Origin: Chloroflexota bacterium
GTDB taxonomy: Bacteria > Chloroflexota > Dehalococcoidia > SZUA-161 > SpSt-899
NCBI GenBank assembly: GCA_018725425.1
Contig: QLUL01000032.1
Span: 1-9,311, forward strand
Length of the DNA stretch: 9,311 bases
Direction of reading: 5' to 3'
A program made the position numbers and the translations under genes. The notes below the pieces were generated by a model, which saw only the letters and a list, made by a program, of their open reading frames with translations, did no database searches and had not been told where the DNA came from. How positions within the stretch are numbered: position 1 is the stretch's first letter; the number at the start of each line of letters is the position of its first letter. Below are positions 7,031 through 9,311 of the stretch, piece by piece.

Positions 7031-7131
7031 AGTGATTAGTGAATAGTGATTGGTGATTAACGATTGGTGAGCTGTTAGCTCTTTGCTGTTAGCCCTAAGA
7101 GCCAATTACCGATTACCGATTACCGATTACC
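7031..7131. repeat. Heptad repeat array E, nested palindrome (DUF2520 gene-panD spacer)
   Basis: The whole spacer is built of 7-bp units: five of AGTGATT type (7031-7065), four of GCTGTTA type (7071-7098) and four of GATTACC type (7104-7131). Two 5-nt pieces (GGTGA and GAGCC) separate the blocks. The outer blocks can pair: 7045-7058 with 7104-7117 match at 13 of 14 positions, three of them G-T. GCTCTT (7078-7083) pairs with AAGAGC (7097-7102) inside. The DUF2520 gene stop (7113-7115) lies within the last block. Confidence 0.88.
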
Positions 7132-7985
7132 TCCTTTAGCAATTGGCTTAATTCTTCCGCTTTTCGATTGTTGATCTTCCCCTTGCTCAAGGATATCGGA
7201 ATTGTCTGGAGCGCCAGGTCGCGGTATGTTGCGGCTATTGACGGCGCCCTCTTCTCCAGAGCATCGAGATGCTTACCGATGGTGCCCAGGTCGCCACGGG
7301 CGACAGGGCCGGTGAGACAATCTGGCAGCCCGACATTCTCGATATTATTGATCGTCCCTCGAAGCAAGGGCAGCAGGGCTTGCGTCGCCTCTGAGGTTGG
7401 GACACCAAAGGACTCCCAGAGGTCGGTAGCCATCCTGACTAAAGTAACCATGTAGTTGCAGGCGATCACGGCGGCGGCGTGGTAAAGCACTTTATCTCCC
7501 GGACCAAGCACTACCCAGTGCCCGTCCAGAGAGTCTGCCATTCCCTTGAGGACTTCCAGGAGCGGCCCTTCGGCCTCCAGCGCAAAGGTGGAGCCGGGAA
7601 GATTCTCGATAGCATGAGTCACGCTGGCAAAGGTCTGCAAAGGATGGAAGGCGCCGACTTGAGCACCATCGCCTTTCGCCTTCTCCAGCACATCGAGTGA
7701 GTCAGCTCCGCTGCAATGGACTACACTTTGCCCCGGACGCCATTTGACCTCGGTGATCACCTGAGGGATGACATCATCGGGGGTGGTCACAAAGACGAGC
7801 TCTGCGCTATCTGCTACCTCCTGTTTGCTATCGTATGATCGACAGCCGCTGACCGCAGCCGCCAGCTTATCCGCCGATGACCTGGTGCGGCTGGCCACCG
7901 CCGCCACCGGGTATCCCTTTTCTCGCAGGCGCACTGCCAGGGCGGTTCCCGTGGCCCCCGCCCCGATGAATCCCAGTTTCAACAT
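7113..7985 (-). CDS. Rossmann-fold/DUF2520 oxidoreductase, candidate ketopantoate reductase
   Basis: 290 residues in two domains. The N-terminal nucleotide-binding Rossmann domain has GAGATG (8-13) for the dinucleotide and a SRTR stretch (32-35) at the end of the second strand that suggests NADP preference. A helical C-terminal domain of the DUF2520 type begins near 130. Conserved-looking motifs are HCSGADSLDVL (90-100), GAFHPLQTFAS (111-121), KVLYHAAAVIACN (165-177) and LTGPVARGD (224-232). From memory, the PanG ketopantoate reductase of Francisella and its relatives belongs to this kind of protein. With panD and panB next to it, reduction of ketopantoate to pantoate is the best guess; I leave the symbol blank. 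The ATG overlaps the S58 gene by 7 bp, and GAGG precedes it. The C-terminal residues are encoded by a heptad array. Confidence 0.88.
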   Translation of the reverse strand: MLKLGFIGAGATGTALAVRLREKGYPVAAVASRTRSSADKLAAAVSGCRSYDSKQEVADSAELVFVTTPDDVIPQVITEVKWRPGQSVVHCSGADSLDVLEKAKGDGAQVGAFHPLQTFASVTHAIENLPGSTFALEAEGPLLEVLKGMADSLDGHWVVLGPGDKVLYHAAAVIACNYMVTLVRMATDLWESFGVPTSEATQALLPLLRGTINNIENVGLPDCLTGPVARGDLGTIGKHLDALEKRAPSIAATYRDLALQTIPISLSKGKINNRKAEELSQLLKEVIGNR

Positions 7986-8953
7986 CTCAGCACCTCATTA
8001 ACTGACGGGATGCCGCAAAGACCATCAGCCTGAGTTATCCCTCTGATGATCGATTGGGCCATGACCTCAGCGGCAACCGTCCCCACCGTGGTCACATCGG
8101 CCAGCTTCCTGCTATCCTTGCCAACGGAGAGAACGAAGATAACATCGCCGTCAAACATGGTATGCACCGGCCGGATAACACGCGCCAGTCCATCGTGGGT
8201 CATTTGGGCAACCTTAGTGGCCTGTGTTTTGCTCAACCTTGCGTTGGTAGCTACAACACCGATGGTAGTGCTCGTGGGAAGAAACGCTCGAACTCCCGAT
8301 CCACTCTTCAAAATTTCCGAAGTGTTGAGAAAACCGCTGCCGTCGAGCCGGCGGGGCCCGGCGATGATTCGACCCGTCTCGGAATCCACCACATCACCGA
8401 AGGCATTGATCGCCACAATGGCCCCAACGATTATGCCATCGCCGAACTGCTGGCTCGCTGTTCCAATGCCGCTTTTTACCGCTCTGTCGGAACCCAACGC
8501 TTTCCCCACTCTCGCCCCGGTGCCCGCGCCAACCGTTCCCTCGAGGAGCTTTCCGCTATCGGCGGCAAGGCAAGCCTTATAACCCTCTTCAATCCCTGGT
8601 CTTACCCCGGGATCTCCGATGGACAAGTCGAAAAGAATAGCGGAGGGAACAATAGGCACCCTAGCGACGCCGGTATCATATCCGCAGCCCTGCTCTTCGA
8701 GGTAGCGCATTACGCCGCCGGCAGCGTCGAGTCCAAAGGCACTTCCGCCGCTGATAAGAACTGCGTGAGCCTCTTCAACCAAATGAAGAGGGTTGAGCAA
8801 GTCGGTCTCGCGGGTGCCGGCGGCTGAACCTCGAACATCTACCCCTGCCACTGCGCCAGCTTGACATAAGATTACACTGCAGCCAGTTGCCGCCTGCCTG
8901 TCGGTATAGTGGCCCACCTTTATGCCAGAAATATCGGTGATTGCATTATGCAT
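7979..8953 (-). CDS. P1/DmpA-family (S58) self-processing aminopeptidase
   Basis: 324 residues, full length for the S58 family (DmpA, BapA and NylC relatives). These are N-terminal-nucleophile hydrolases that cleave themselves into two chains and act as aminopeptidases, beta-aminopeptidases or amidases. Visible landmarks are DISGIKVGHYTD (7-18) at the start, LISGGSAFGLDAAGG (66-80), and STTIGVVATNA (228-238), which holds the expected cleavage point. Thr229 is the probable nucleophile where DmpA has Ser. FDGDVIF (267-273) is the conserved C-terminal segment. There is no signal peptide, so it is cytoplasmic. ATG 8953 has AGGTGG about 6 nt upstream. It is first in a tight run with the DUF2520 gene (7-bp overlap), panD and panB. 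Substrate is unknown; a beta-alanine amide is an attractive inference. Confidence 0.92.
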   Translation of the reverse strand: MHNAITDISGIKVGHYTDRQAATGCSVILCQAGAVAGVDVRGSAAGTRETDLLNPLHLVEEAHAVLISGGSAFGLDAAGGVMRYLEEQGCGYDTGVARVPIVPSAILFDLSIGDPGVRPGIEEGYKACLAADSGKLLEGTVGAGTGARVGKALGSDRAVKSGIGTASQQFGDGIIVGAIVAINAFGDVVDSETGRIIAGPRRLDGSGFLNTSEILKSGSGVRAFLPTSTTIGVVATNARLSKTQATKVAQMTHDGLARVIRPVHTMFDGDVIFVLSVGKDSRKLADVTTVGTVAAEVMAQSIIRGITQADGLCGIPSVNEVLRC

Positions 8954-8973
8954 TAGACGCCACCTAAATGAGC

Positions 8974-9006
8974 AAAGCCTTCCCGGTTAGCACCCGAGAA
9001 GGCTTT
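8974..9006. terminator. Terminator-like hairpin just upstream of the S58 gene
   Basis: AAAGCCTTC (8974-8982) pairs perfectly with GAAGGCTTT (8998-9006), extended inside by CGG/CCG (8984-8986, 8994-8996). In the + direction it is followed by TTTTGATTT, which fits a weak intrinsic terminator. In the - direction, that of the gene, the tail is only TTTGCTCATTT. It could be an attenuator in the leader, or it could block transcription arriving from the left on the + strand. Confidence 0.45.
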
Positions 9007-9055
9007 TGATTTACCATTCCTACCGTCTCGGTCACACCGGATCCAAGCGGCTCAC

Positions 9056-9123
9056 TCGGAAATCCTATCGGCAGTTTCAATCCGCGCCCCCGTGTGGGGG
9101 GCGATTCAAAAATTCTATTGGCA
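9056..9123. repeat. Imperfect 18-bp direct repeats bordering the CRISPR-like repeat
   Basis: TCGGAAATCCTATCGGCA (9056-9073) and TCAAAAATTCTATTGGCA (9106-9123) match at 14 of 18 positions, and all four differences are transitions. They abut the 32-bp CRISPR-like repeat exactly on both sides, with a period of 50 bp. Confidence 0.75.
9074..9105 (-). CRISPR. Solitary type I-C-like CRISPR repeat
   Basis: On the - strand these 32 bases have a GCCCCC/GGGGGC hairpin stem around a CACAC loop and end in GATTGAAAC, the 3' part characteristic of type I-C repeats (the future crRNA 5' handle). From memory a common type I-C repeat is also 32 nt, and this copy would differ from it at only three positions. 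No second copy occurs in the window at spacer distance on either side and no cas gene is visible. This is therefore an orphan or relic repeat, or an array of one. It lies within the leader of the S58 gene in transcription orientation. Confidence 0.6.
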
Positions 9124-9184
9124 AACCAGGTTTACCGGCACAGCCCACCAGCTTATCGCCCGGAGGTCGATAGCCAGCAACCCT

Positions 9185-9213
9185 ATTATATCAGTTAGAT
9201 GGAGGCCGGTCAA
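9185..9213 (-). promoter_or_regulatory. Sigma70-type promoter upstream of the S58-pan run
   Basis: On the - strand TTGACC (9208-9213) is separated by 17 bp from a perfect TATAAT (9185-9190). The predicted start is near 9178. It reads through the CRISPR-like repeat into the S58 gene and is the best candidate promoter for the pantothenate genes. Confidence 0.75.
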
Positions 9214-9310
9214 CCTGCCGAATTAAAGTCTTTTGTCGGTTTCTTCGTTGCTTGAGGTGGGTTTTGCCATCTTTTTGCCAGACCCAGAGGTGGTGGTCAG
9301 GAATCAGCCA
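9191..9310 (-). CDS. Possible 3' end of a - strand ORF running off the right edge
   Basis: One frame is open from the edge for 39 codons to TGA (9191-9193). It contains WVWQKDGKTHLKQRRNRQK, a basic, coding-like stretch that I cannot assign to a family. The S58 promoter overlaps its end. A chance open frame is equally possible. Confidence 0.25.
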   Translation of the reverse strand, partial: WLIPDHHLWVWQKDGKTHLKQRRNRQKTLIRQVDRPPSN

Positions 9311-9311
9311 G

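Larger units (their letters stand above)
8954..9184 (-). other. Long structured leader of the S58-pan gene run
   Basis: About 225 nt lie between the predicted transcription start (near 9178) and the S58 gene ATG. No gene is visible here. The leader holds several short hairpins, a CRISPR-like repeat (9074-9105), imperfect direct repeats and a strong hairpin 21 nt before the start codon (8974-9006). I checked for hallmarks of TPP, FMN, cobalamin, SAM, glycine, lysine and T-box leaders and did not find them. Confidence 0.4.

Noticed and set aside
8046..8827. Two long + strand open frames (178 and 257 codons) opposite the S58 gene
   Set aside because: They are antisense to a complete, motif-bearing gene, overlap each other and show no protein-like features of their own.
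9124..9165. A second, degenerate CRISPR repeat beginning near 9130 (GTTTACCGGC...)
   Set aside because: Only the first few bases agree, the stem is missing, and the implied spacer would be about 24 bp.
8954..9184. Known riboswitch, T-box, tRNA, tmRNA, RNase P or SRP RNA in the leader
   Set aside because: None of the conserved core sequences of these RNAs that I know could be found on either strand.
9194..9250. Small + strand ORF of 18 codons beginning at ATG 9199
   Set aside because: No ribosome binding site and it overlaps the - strand promoter; probably chance.

Overview
This window looks like ordinary bacterial chromosome with housekeeping genes. The proteins, FtsH especially, remind me most of Chloroflexota of the Dehalococcoidia type. 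That is an impression from protein resemblance and moderate GC, not a tested placement.

Left part, + strand (3-3503): the end of a phosphate ABC-transport operon in the order pstS (last 34 codons), pstC, pstA, pstB, phoU. PstS binds phosphate outside the membrane, PstC and PstA form the channel, PstB is the ATPase, and PhoU links transport to phosphate-responsive control. pstC and pstA overlap by 4 bp. A 22-bp hairpin separates pstS from pstC. A tiny possible membrane-peptide ORF lies between pstA and pstB. pstC, pstA and part of pstB look AT-richer than the rest of the window.

Middle and right, - strand (3650-8953, read right to left): an S58/DmpA-type aminopeptidase, a Rossmann-DUF2520 oxidoreductase (candidate ketopantoate reductase), panD, panB, then ftsH with its own strong promoter. 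The first four form a plausible pantothenate (vitamin B5) operon: PanD makes beta-alanine, PanB makes ketopantoate, the DUF2520 enzyme could reduce it to pantoate, and the S58 enzyme could release beta-alanine from peptides or pantetheine-like amides. panC is not in the window.

Most unusual features: (1) every spacer between pstB and the DUF2520 gene holds a short array of 7-bp units, usually with an inverted arm, starting at or inside the stop-codon region of the neighbouring gene. The unit sequence differs between sites but the 7-bp period does not, and the arrays form the ends of panD and the DUF2520 gene. (2) The long leader of the S58 gene contains one solitary 32-bp sequence that closely matches a type I-C CRISPR repeat. 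It lies in transcription orientation behind a near-consensus promoter and is bounded exactly by imperfect 18-bp direct repeats. No cas genes or further repeats are visible.

The last 358 bp (8954-9311) hold no convincing complete gene: leader RNA, promoter, the CRISPR-like repeat, and possibly the 3' end of a further - strand ORF.
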